64,000 nt of DNA from Longimonas halophila (GTDB lineage Bacteria > Bacteroidota > Rhodothermia > Rhodothermales > Salinibacteraceae). Made by a program: the position numbers and the translations under genes. Location: assembly GCF_002554705.1 (NCBI RefSeq), contig NZ_PDEP01000012.1, forward strand, positions 1-64,000, in the 5' to 3' direction. A model generated the notes under the pieces. The model did not search any database. It saw only the letters and a program-made list of their open reading frames with translations, and was not told where the DNA came from. Every line of letters starts with the position of its first letter. The stretch's first letter is position 1. Positions 47,014 to 54,872 of this stretch are shown here, piece after piece.

Positions 47014-47719
47014 CGGGATGGGTATTTTGGTAGAGCGCTTGTGGGATGTGCATCACACCGTCATCTAACGCGGCGTGGAAGAAGTGCGGCGTGGCCTCGT
47101 AATGCTGCGTCTCGGCGTTGATCTCATCGTATGCAATGTCGAACAGCATGCGCCCGAGGGGGCGATCGCCAAGCACCGGGGTGTCCTGGTCGGTCGGCGG
47201 TCGAAACCAGGCGGCAAACTCGCGGCAGCCCATGTACGGACGCTTAAAGCACGCGCCCCGGTCTACACGCCGCCGAAACTGATCGCGGTACTTGGCCGGA
47301 TGCTCATTTTTGCCGTAGCCGACCAGATGGACATCAGCCTCAATCAGATACGCAACATCTTTGAGCGCCAGCGTCGAACGAAGGGCTCGGACGCTCGGGG
47401 TGTTAGGGCGGCTTTTCTCTTTTGCATCCACATCAATGGTCGATACCTCTCGTCCCTCCATCCAGTCTTTTTTGCTGGGGGAGACGGCTTTCTTTTTGAC
47501 TTCGCTGCGGCGCAGTTGAATGTGCTGAATGGGCTGGAGCGGCGTAATCGTCTGGATGCGCCACATGAACGCTGGCTTCCAGAAAATAGCCTCCAGAATG
47601 CCGCGTGCCGCTGACGGTGTCATCACGTCGTAGCTTACGCGCTCAACCTTCATCTCTGGACGCGTGAAGCAGGCAAACGTGCTGCCTACAACCACTTGCA
47701 ATGGAGCATATTCAGACAT
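47006..47719 (-). CDS. cas5: type I-C crRNA-processing protein Cas5 (Cas5d)
   Basis: 237 residues. The N-terminal RAMP fold has ACFTRPEMKVERVSYDVMTPSAARGILEAIFW, and HPAKYRDQFRRRVDRGACF (about residues 140-158) and KRPYMGCREFAAWF follow. Type I-C lacks Cas6, so this protein cleaves the pre-crRNA at the repeat hairpin and stays on the handle. The segment HPAKY holds Lys143-Tyr144, where the B. halodurans enzyme uses Lys-His; I cannot align this reliably. Confidence 0.94.
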   Translation of the reverse strand: MSEYAPLQVVVGSTFACFTRPEMKVERVSYDVMTPSAARGILEAIFWKPAFMWRIQTITPLQPIQHIQLRRSEVKKKAVSPSKKDWMEGREVSTIDVDAKEKSRPNTPSVRALRSTLALKDVAYLIEADVHLVGYGKNEHPAKYRDQFRRRVDRGACFKRPYMGCREFAAWFRPPTDQDTPVLGDRPLGRMLFDIAYDEINAETQHYEATPHFFHAALDDGVMHIPQALYQNTHPDA

Positions 47720-47789
47720 ACATCAACTCGGAAAATGGGTAGAGAGTGAGAGGGTGTGCGCGACCAGCGCAGGTGCGGCTCGGGAAGGG

Positions 47790-49949
47790 TTACCAGATCA
47801 TCTGCTCGATTTGTTCGGGCCGTTCCACATCGAGTTGCAGCCCATACGTGTCGTCGTAAAACATCGAATCCCAGACCCAAACGTCAGGTTCGGCCTCCCG
47901 CACAATGCCGTTGTCAAGCGCTTTGTTGAACTCCCAGTTGTACACGCTCACCATGTACGGCTGCAAGGCACGCCGCACGTGCGGTGGGATGTAGCCCAGG
48001 TGTTTAATCTGACTGCGGTGCGTGTTGAAAATGGGCATTGCCTCGCCGTAGTCCACAAGCACATCGGTGGCGTCTTGCGTAATCAGACGGTAGGCAGCCG
48101 CTACGTCTTCGTAGTTGAAGCGGCGCTGCATATCCTGAACGCCATGCTTGTCTGTTGGAAAATCGTTGTAGAGCTCGGCAAAGTACTGCTTGGCGGCGTC
48201 GGGGCTGTTGAGATCTACACCGTCGCGAAGCATCCCCAGCGCTATTTCTCGGCCTGTTTTGTAGGGCGGTGGCGGACACGATCCGTCGTCCAGCCGGAAG
48301 ATGATGACCCTCCCTGCCTCTTGCTCCCGATTGCGGTTGCAGCGTCCAGCGGATTGGATGATGGAGTCGAGCGGCGCAGCGTCTCGAAGCACCAGCGGGA
48401 AGCTGATGTCTACGCCCGCCTCGATGACCTGCGTTGATACCAGGCGTACCGGCGTGCCCGTGCTCAGTTGCTTCTTTGCCACGCTCATGACTTCGTCACG
48501 ATGCGCGCGGCAGAGTCGTGTCGAGAGGTAGTACGCATCAGCGGCTTCGGCAACACGCTGCGCATCGGCGGTAGTGTTGCAGATGGCGAGTGCCTGTTCT
48601 GCACGCTGCATCTCGCGGGCCACCCGCGCCGCGCTCCATGTTGCATCGGTTTTATCGTGGTAGCGCACCCGTTGCATCCGGTCGTACAACACGTCTGCAC
48701 CATCAATAATCGGAGTGGACGGGTAATGCCCCACGGGTCCGTAACCGGGCTGTGTAGCCGTGCAGAGGACAACCGAACTCGTGTACAGACGGGTAAGCTC
48801 ACGCAAGGCCCACATGGTAGGCGCCACCAACCCAGCGGGCACGCTCTGCACCTCATCGAGCACAATTACGCTGTTGGCATACCGGTGCAGCTTGCGCAGG
48901 CGACTGTTTTGGTTGGAGAAAAGCGTTTCGAGCAACTGCACTGTGGTCGTGACTACAACAGAAGCCTCCCAGTTCTCGGCAGCCAGCACGTCACGTTTCT
49001 CGCTCTCGGTAGGCGCAAAGTCTGCCTTATGGGCACGTTGTACAGCCGAGTGATGCTCAAGCACAGCATCCGCCCCAAAGATGTCGCGGTACTCCCTGGC
49101 ATTCTGGTCGATGATTGATGTGTAGGGGAGCGCGACAATCACGCGATCTAAGCTATGCTTTTTCGCATGTCGCAGCGCAAAGGCCATGACCGAACGCGTC
49201 TTTCCGCCGCCAGTTGGCACCGTCATGTTGTACATGCCCTGCGCTCCATCGCCCGAAGCGAGCGCATCTTCGTAGATCTGGTTACGGATGCGGTTGATCT
49301 CCGTCGTTGGGTTCGCGAACTGCTTTTGGTCGGCTTCAAGTCGCTCCAGGAGCACGCCGGGCCGCGGGCCTGCGCTTCTGAGCTTCGCCATGTCAGCGTT
49401 GAAGTGCGCCTCGGTGTCCAGGTAGTCAGCATCCACGAGTGCGGAGTGCACGAAGCGCGTCCAGAGTTCCAGTTGAAGCACCTGCTCTTCGTTGGCTCCC
49501 GTAAGTTCGGGCATCTGCGTCTCGTCTCCATGCGCGCTGCCCGATGCCTCGATAAATGCGTTCCCTTTTGCAAGCGCTTCTTGGATGCGGGGCTCTTTCT
49601 TTTTAGCGGCAATACGTTTCTTGAGCCGAAGCGCATTCGGAAGTCCGCCGTGGTGCCCAGCGACGCAGATAGCAGGCGTGATCGCGGGCGCATCAGCCCC
49701 CTGTAGCATGCCTACGCTGGAGTGATCGCGTTCGCCTGGATTGTAATTCTCATCGGCGAGAAACCGCTGCACACGAGGATGCGCCTTGCCTGCGTCGTGC
49801 CACCAGCCCAGCCAGCGGGCTATCGCGGCGCTGTCGAACGGCGCGGCAAAGTCCGCCGCCCGCTCGGCGACGTTGCGGGCATGGTCGTGGAGCAGCTGTG
49901 GCTGACCGCCCGACTCCGGAGCCGAATGGGCGATGAGAGGCGCAGACAT
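47790..49949 (-). CDS. cas3: CRISPR-associated helicase-nuclease Cas3
   Basis: 719 residues. The N-terminal HD nuclease domain has LLHDHARNVA, WLGWWHDAGKAHPRVQRFL and VAGHHGG; the helicase has motif I VPTGGGKTRSVMAFALRHA, motif II IVLDEVQSVPAG and motif VI QSAGRCNRNREQ. It is recruited by Cascade to unwind and shred target DNA. It is the first gene of the cas operon, 70 bases before cas5. A candidate promoter (TTTG 20 bases from TACTCTAA on the minus strand, about 50000-50020) is weak. Confidence 0.95.
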   Translation of the reverse strand: MSAPLIAHSAPESGGQPQLLHDHARNVAERAADFAAPFDSAAIARWLGWWHDAGKAHPRVQRFLADENYNPGERDHSSVGMLQGADAPAITPAICVAGHHGGLPNALRLKKRIAAKKKEPRIQEALAKGNAFIEASGSAHGDETQMPELTGANEEQVLQLELWTRFVHSALVDADYLDTEAHFNADMAKLRSAGPRPGVLLERLEADQKQFANPTTEINRIRNQIYEDALASGDGAQGMYNMTVPTGGGKTRSVMAFALRHAKKHSLDRVIVALPYTSIIDQNAREYRDIFGADAVLEHHSAVQRAHKADFAPTESEKRDVLAAENWEASVVVTTTVQLLETLFSNQNSRLRKLHRYANSVIVLDEVQSVPAGLVAPTMWALRELTRLYTSSVVLCTATQPGYGPVGHYPSTPIIDGADVLYDRMQRVRYHDKTDATWSAARVAREMQRAEQALAICNTTADAQRVAEAADAYYLSTRLCRAHRDEVMSVAKKQLSTGTPVRLVSTQVIEAGVDISFPLVLRDAAPLDSIIQSAGRCNRNREQEAGRVIIFRLDDGSCPPPPYKTGREIALGMLRDGVDLNSPDAAKQYFAELYNDFPTDKHGVQDMQRRFNYEDVAAAYRLITQDATDVLVDYGEAMPIFNTHRSQIKHLGYIPPHVRRALQPYMVSVYNWEFNKALDNGIVREAEPDVWVWDSMFYDDTYGLQLDVERPEQIEQMIW

Positions 49950-50248
49950 AACGATTTAATACAGGAAGTTGAGAGAAGTAACATTAGAGTACAAGGCATA
50001 CAGCGAAGATGCAAATGCTGCGAACATGCAGCCGGTGTTTCGGTTTACTTATGTGACACAGAAGCATCGCGAACCCCAAGTGGTTGCTCATTCCCTGGGG
50101 GGTTCGCGATCTGCACTAAGCCGTTTAGAACCAGCATGATACAGATACCCGCTTTGCGTTACCTATATCGCATCCGGTCTGGGGAAACAGGGGTCCGCGA
50201 AAACGGCTTTGAAACCTACTGGTTTTACATCAGGTTACAGCAACCGCG
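49950..50248 (+). promoter_or_regulatory. leader of CRISPR array 2 and cas3 upstream region
   Basis: It lies between divergent cas3 and array 2, so it probably carries both promoters. A dyad ATCGCGAACCCC (50066-50077) and GGGGTTCGCGAT (50099-50110) has perfect 12-bp arms. The 65 bp nearest the first repeat match leader 1. The dyad starts 183 and ends 139 bases before the first repeat, the same as in leader 1. Confidence 0.8.
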
Positions 50249-51292
50249 ATAGCACCTGCCTTCACGGGCAGGTGAGGATTGAAAGATGGACGTCATGTCT
50301 TCACGCAAGGTGTTCACGAATAGCACCTGCCTTCACGGGCAGGTGAGGATTGAAAGGGAAGTGCAGGCTCGCGCCCCGCAGGTCTTTTCCATAGCACCTG
50401 CCTTCACGGGCAGGTGAGGATTGAAAGGCAATTTTGCAAACTCAACCCCGAAGTCCAGATGAGATAGCACCTGCCTTCACGGGCAGGTGAGGATTGAAAG
50501 ATTTCGTGGCGATCGACCATCCGGCCCAGGCGGCGATAGCACCTGCCTTCACGGGCAGGTGAGGATTGAAAGGACAGCCATGATGGGTGTGCGTTTGTGT
50601 GCGTAGATAGCACCTGCCTTCACGGGCAGGTGAGGATTGAAAGGTATTGCTCATAAGCCTCAGTGCTAACCGTTAGCACAATAGCACCTGCCTTCACGGG
50701 CAGGTGAGGATTGAAAGACGGCCTTCACCTGGAAGTCCCGCGTGCGCGTCTCATATAGCACCTGCCTTCACGGGCAGGTGAGGATTGAAAGACGTAGCTC
50801 TGCACGGCCTCCGGGTCAGCGCCGTCAAATAGCACCTGCCTTCACGGGCAGGTGAGGATTGAAAGATCCACGATCGCGCTGCTCGCACTCCAGGCGGTCG
50901 ATAGCACCTGCCTTCACGGGCAGGTGAGGATTGAAAGGACGTGAGCACTGAGCGACACGCTGTCGCCTTCGGATAGCACCTGCCTTCACGGGCAGGTGAG
51001 GATTGAAAGGAACTCGTCGGTGTAGAGCGTCCATGTGAGTGGATATAGCACCTGCCTTCACGGGCAGGTGAGGATTGAAAGACCGATGACGCGATTGAGC
51101 GCTTCGCCGAGCTTGCATAGCACCTGCCTTCACGGGCAGGTGAGGATTGAAAGACGGTCGACCAGGTGGCGGCGCTCAGTGCCACGCTGATTGATAGCAC
51201 CTGCCTTCACGGGCAGGTGAGGATTGAAAGCTGCTACGTGCTCAGCTGGAGCGATGACGACCTGGATAGCACCCGCCTTCACGGGCAGGTGC
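50249..51292 (+). CRISPR. CRISPR array 2 (type I-C)
   Basis: 15 repeats of 37 bp with spacers of 34-40 bp. Repeats start at 50249, 50320, 50391, 50464, 50536, 50607, 50681, 50755, 50829, 50901, 50973, 51045, 51117, 51194 and a truncated last one at 51266. The repeat begins ATAGCACCTGCC, has the hairpin CACCTGCC / GGCAGGTG, and ends GGATTGAAAG. The body repeats look identical, unlike array 1's trailer end. The leader is on the left. The stem differs from array 1 by two compensating base pairs. Confidence 0.97.
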
Positions 51293-51302
51293 TTCTTTTT
51301 TG
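51269..51302 (+). terminator. repeat-derived intrinsic terminator ending array 2
   Basis: The last repeat keeps GCACCCGCC / GGCAGGTGC (nine pairs, one C-A mismatch) but lacks GGATTGAAAG; CTTCTTTTTTG follows instead. The matching structure ends array 1. Confidence 0.75.
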
Positions 51303-51520
51303 GGTAGCGGTTCAATGGTAAGTGATTGTCATATGGCCGACATCATCGGAGCCAGACAACCCCCTCTGTCTATCGACATCTCCCCCTTGGAAAAGGGGGA
51401 GAAACCCAAACGAGTCCGCAGGACGACTCATGGAGCGCAGCGGAATAAAGGGAGAGGGGGTTCGAATAAGACAAACCTACATTCTACGATAGCCTTATCA
51501 CTTAGCGTCTACCCACTACC
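51303..51520 (+). mobile_element. MITE-like element, family B, copy 2
   Basis: 218 bp, the same ends and fold as copy 1, with about 39 extra internal bases (roughly 51409-51447) including GAGTCC...GGACGACTC. A perfect 8-bp duplication CTTTTTTG (51295-51302, 51521-51528) flanks it, so it inserted into the T-run of the array 2 terminator. Confidence 0.85.
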
Positions 51521-51635
51521 CTTTTTTGGTATCAGGGCAGCACGTCCCGCATCAAGCCCCCGCAAAGCAGGACCGAACCCCGCCGGTCGGGATATGATGG
51601 TGTGCGGTATCCTCATGTGCACGCTCCCCACCGTT

Positions 51636-52700
51636 ATGCTGTCGTCTGTTCGCACGCGTCTGCTCCTCCCACTGGCCATGCTGACCCTGCTGCTCAGCGG
51701 CTGTCTGCCGTCGGGGTGTAGCAGCGGATCGTTCGATGCGATTGCCCCCTCCGATTCGCTCTCGCGTGAGCGCGCCGCCACGGTGGCGGCTGATTCGCTG
51801 CGCCACGTGCGTACCATTGCGTCGACAGAGACCCATCCGCTGCGCTACCCGCGCTCGCTGCGCTACCGGCCCAGCGGCACGCTTGTCGTGGCCGATGCCG
51901 AGCGCAACAGCCTGCACGTCATTGCCCCCGATGGCAGCTACGGCCGCGAACTCACCAGCGACGCCTTCGACGTGCCCTACCTTGCAGGCATCACAGGCGA
52001 CACCCTGTGGGTCTTTAACGCCGGGTCGGATACGGTGGTCGGCGTTGAAAATGGCGATGTGCTGCCCGATGCCGGCTTCGCAATCGAGCGCGCCGACGCG
52101 GCCTCGCTCGTGTATGCCGCCGCCCACTCGGATGCGTTCTACCTGAAGGTGCTGGGCGAAGACATCGGATCCACCCTGTATCAGTACGACTGGAACGGCA
52201 CCCTGCAGGCCGAGCGCCCCCTCTCCCAGCCGTACTGGCGCTACGCAGGCTTTCTACGCATCCAGGGCGATACGCTGTGGAGCCTCTCCGGCTTTCGCCC
52301 CGTGGTCGACCGCCTGCCGCTCGACCTGGAGACAGCCTCGGCATCCCCCGACACACTGGCCCTGCGCGGCTTCGATTCGCCCATGCTGGAGCGCAGCTAC
52401 GCGTTCCTACAGGGCGACACCCACGAGCCGCCCCTGCTCATCCCCTCGGCTACCTTTGCCAATGGACGCCTCTTTGTGCTGAATGTGCGCTCGGGCTGGG
52501 TTCAGGTGGATGTGTTTGGCCGCGACGGCACGTTGCAGCATCGCCTCATCGAAGCAAACCCGCAGCCCAACACCGACTTCTTTCCGCACGACCTGAGCGT
52601 CCGTGCCCACAGCGACGGCTACGACATTACACTGGCCGTCTCCAGCCCCGACCCGGCCATCGTCACCTACCGATGGACGCCCAGCAACACGCTGGAGTAA
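51636..52700 (+). CDS. predicted lipoprotein, six-bladed propeller-like
   Basis: A 354-residue protein with a lipobox in LLLSGCLPSGCSS (Cys near residue 23). The rest has repeated GDTLW- and NGRLFVLNV-type turns and alternating strands, e.g. GTLVVADAERNSLHVIAPDG, resembling NHL or 6-bladed propeller proteins of Bacteroidota. The start at 51636 keeps the signal peptide; ATGs at 51615 and 51594 would lengthen it. The function is unknown. Confidence 0.7.
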   Translation: MLSSVRTRLLLPLAMLTLLLSGCLPSGCSSGSFDAIAPSDSLSRERAATVAADSLRHVRTIASTETHPLRYPRSLRYRPSGTLVVADAERNSLHVIAPDGSYGRELTSDAFDVPYLAGITGDTLWVFNAGSDTVVGVENGDVLPDAGFAIERADAASLVYAAAHSDAFYLKVLGEDIGSTLYQYDWNGTLQAERPLSQPYWRYAGFLRIQGDTLWSLSGFRPVVDRLPLDLETASASPDTLALRGFDSPMLERSYAFLQGDTHEPPLLIPSATFANGRLFVLNVRSGWVQVDVFGRDGTLQHRLIEANPQPNTDFFPHDLSVRAHSDGYDITLAVSSPDPAIVTYRWTPSNTLE

Positions 52701-53057
52701 CGTACAACCCAGAGAAACAGTGGCAATTGAACTGCAAGTGATTGTCGCCTACCTCGAAAACGCATTTCTCTACCTGCGTCATAAAGACGTTCACTATCCC
52801 CCTTTCCTCATCCGCAGGTCATCATCCTAACGCCGACTGCTCACGCTTGGCCTGGGTCTACGCGCTGGAATCCCTTGCACGCGTTCACTCTTCAATACCT
52901 TCGTATACCAACGAAGCATGCAGAGTTGGTGTCATATCCAAAAACCGCAGGATGCTACCATCAATCGCACAATGCTGCAATACATTGCAGCACATGCCAC
53001 ATACCCTTAGCGGTGTTTACATAAATGTTTTGCTTCTCTGCTATGTAATTCTATACC
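52701..53057. other. AT-richer intergenic stretch with dyads
   Basis: 357 bases with lower GC than neighbours and no gene. It has the dyads at 52899-52916 (CTTCGT / ACGAAG) and 52973-52992 (TGCTGCAAT / ATTGCAGCA), possible operators for the downstream RHH-like gene. Confidence 0.5.
52973..52992. promoter_or_regulatory. candidate operator dyad
   Basis: TGCTGCAAT and ATTGCAGCA, perfect 9-bp arms around AC, 65 bases before the RHH-like gene. Typical of an autoregulator site, but no experiment or homologue supports it. Confidence 0.4.
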
Positions 53058-53399
53058 ATGACAGACCTCAATGCGGAGGTCGAGGGCTCCAATGCACAGA
53101 GCCCAGGCCCCTCCAGTCATGTGGATATTCCGCTCTCTACGAGGCAGTTAGACTGGGTGTCAGAGAAAGCTCAGAGTAGCAACCGCTCGCCCGCCTCATT
53201 CATCCGCCTGCTGATCGTCCAGTACAGGAAGTTCTGTGGGCGTCCTAAAGGCACCGATTCCGCTTCTGCAGCCCCATCTTCGTCAGCGGAGAGCGACGGG
53301 GCCACGCAACAGAGTACGAATGACGCCTCTGCCACCAACGATACGCCTGGGGCTGCCCCGCCGCCCTCGATGTTCGACTACGTTGAGGAGGAGCCTTAA
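53058..53399 (+). CDS. RHH-like small protein, hypothetical
   Basis: 113 residues. Residues about 20-58 (VDIPLSTRQLDWVSEKAQ, then RSPASFIRLLIVQYRKF) follow the strand-helix-turn-helix layout of MetJ/Arc-type DNA-binding proteins. The C-terminal half is a low-complexity tail rich in Ser, Ala, Asp and Thr. It precedes a stand-alone receiver protein by 58 bases. I do not recognise the family; the DNA-binding role is inferred. Confidence 0.5.
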   Translation: MTDLNAEVEGSNAQSPGPSSHVDIPLSTRQLDWVSEKAQSSNRSPASFIRLLIVQYRKFCGRPKGTDSASAAPSSSAESDGATQQSTNDASATNDTPGAAPPPSMFDYVEEEP

Positions 53400-53457
53400 G
53401 GCAGCTCTCCTATCTCTCCGCAGCATTCAACTCTTCTAACCCTCCTCTATTCTCGAT

Positions 53458-53838
53458 GTGGATACCCCCCGGTTGCTCGTACTGGACGACCATGCCGATA
53501 CCCGGCTTCTTATTGCACATGTCTGCCCCTCGTCGTGGCACCTTACACCCTGCGCAACCTGTGCCGAGGCCCGCTCGGTGTTAACGACACAGCGTTTCGA
53601 CCTGCTGGTCTTCGACATTCGACTGCCCGACGGATCAGGGTTTGACGTACTTCACTTTGCGCGCAATCATCACACCTCGTGCAACAAGGATGTCCCAGCA
53701 GTTGCCATTACCGCAATGGGATACCCAAATCCTGAAGTTCAGCTCTTCCGCAAAGGATTTGACGAATACATTTCTAAACCCTTCGTGCAGTCTGACCTTA
53801 TGGCACTCTTTCATAAACACGAACTTACCTGGCCTTGA
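53458..53838 (+). CDS. stand-alone response-regulator receiver domain
   Basis: 126 residues, receiver domain only. The phosphoacceptor is Asp53 in LLVFDIRLPDGSG, acidic residues LDDH (10-12) bind metal, and Lys107 in ISKPF is the conserved lysine. There is no output domain and no histidine kinase next to it. The start is a GTG; an overlapping ATG at 53456 is in another frame. It sits between the RHH-like gene and the broken AraC gene. Confidence 0.8.
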   Translation: MDTPRLLVLDDHADTRLLIAHVCPSSWHLTPCATCAEARSVLTTQRFDLLVFDIRLPDGSGFDVLHFARNHHTSCNKDVPAVAITAMGYPNPEVQLFRKGFDEYISKPFVQSDLMALFHKHELTWP

Positions 53839-53880
53839 TACGCTCTCGGAGTTCTGTCCCCCCATAGTGTTTTCACTGCA

Positions 53881-54810
53881 GTGCCTTCTGATACGTCATC
53901 TTCCAATGCATTCGAGGCCCGTTACCATATTCGCGGTGAGCGCCTTTGGCGCGTGGCCCCTGCCACCTCAGTGCCTACGGATGTCCCGTTACTCATTGAG
54001 CAAATTCGGCTCAATAGCACGGAGCCGTTGCATGCCATGCCTCCGCTTCGGCACCACCTACTGGGCGTTATACTGGAGGGCGAAGCAGACGGCCAATATC
54101 GTCTTGATCCTTATGCAAAGACGCACACAATATTGGGGCGTCCCGGAACGGCATACTTTATCGAGATGAGGACTGAAGGCCAATGGGGCTGATCTGCTGA
54201 GTCGTGTGTTGTCATGCTGGTGTACGTGCCGCCCGCATTAGTCCATCATATCGGTGCTGCATACGGATTTAGACCGGCTCACACAGCACTGCGTACCGAG
54301 TTTGTAGCGTACGACCAGTTTCGATACTTGCTGGCCTCATCGCTGAACCAAATTATGGATGACTCTGCGCACACGCTTGCGCAGTCTGTTGTGCACACGA
54401 TGATGCTCCGTGTCATCACAGAGCAAGAGGAAACGTCATCCCTCCTTGAGGCAGCGGAGGGGTCTCTCCTGCTTCCCACGCGGCGGCGCTTGCATGACTA
54501 CATCCGTGCTCATCTTGAAGATGGACTCTCTGTGTCTGAGTTGGCCGCGCATGTAGATATGAGTCCTGCCCACTTCAGCCGTCTGTTCAAGAAAACGGTG
54601 GGCATGTCACCGTATCAGTATGTGCTGCATGAGCGTGTGCGACAAGCGCAACACCTGCTGGCTCACACCGAGGCATCCATTGCCGACATTGCGCTGTGTG
54701 TCGGCTTTACAAGCCAGAGTCATCTTACACGCCGCTTTCGCATCATAACGCATACCACGCCAGCCGCCTATCGGCGCGCGGTGCAAGCTGCCTCAGCGTC
54801 TCCAGAGTAG
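53881..54810 (+). pseudogene. AraC-family regulator split by an in-frame TGA
   Basis: One continuous frame of about 310 codons broken by TGA at 54190-54192. The N-terminal part resembles a cupin/ligand domain; the C-terminal part (from about 54480) has both helix-turn-helix motifs, LSVSELAAHVDMSPAHFSRLF and SIADIALCVGFTSQSHLTRRF. The start is a GTG. An ATG at 54214, 21 bases after the stop, could allow a C-terminal DNA-binding fragment. No programmed recoding signal is evident. Confidence 0.75.
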
Positions 54811-54872
54811 CTCGATTGCCGTGCACCCGCTCCGCGTGCGTCCTAAACGAATGTGCGGCTGGCCTGCGCTCT

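Noticed and set aside
40873-51265. Self-targeting spacers against genes in this window
   Set aside because: No convincing match was seen by eye for the spacers I compared; a full alignment against the whole genome was not possible.
40304-51520. The CRISPR-Cas locus as one composite transposon between the two family B copies
   Set aside because: Each copy has its own, different 8-bp duplication, so they inserted independently.
54190-54192. Selenocysteine or Trp readthrough of the AraC TGA
   Set aside because: No SECIS-like hairpin is evident and TGA is a normal stop elsewhere in the window.
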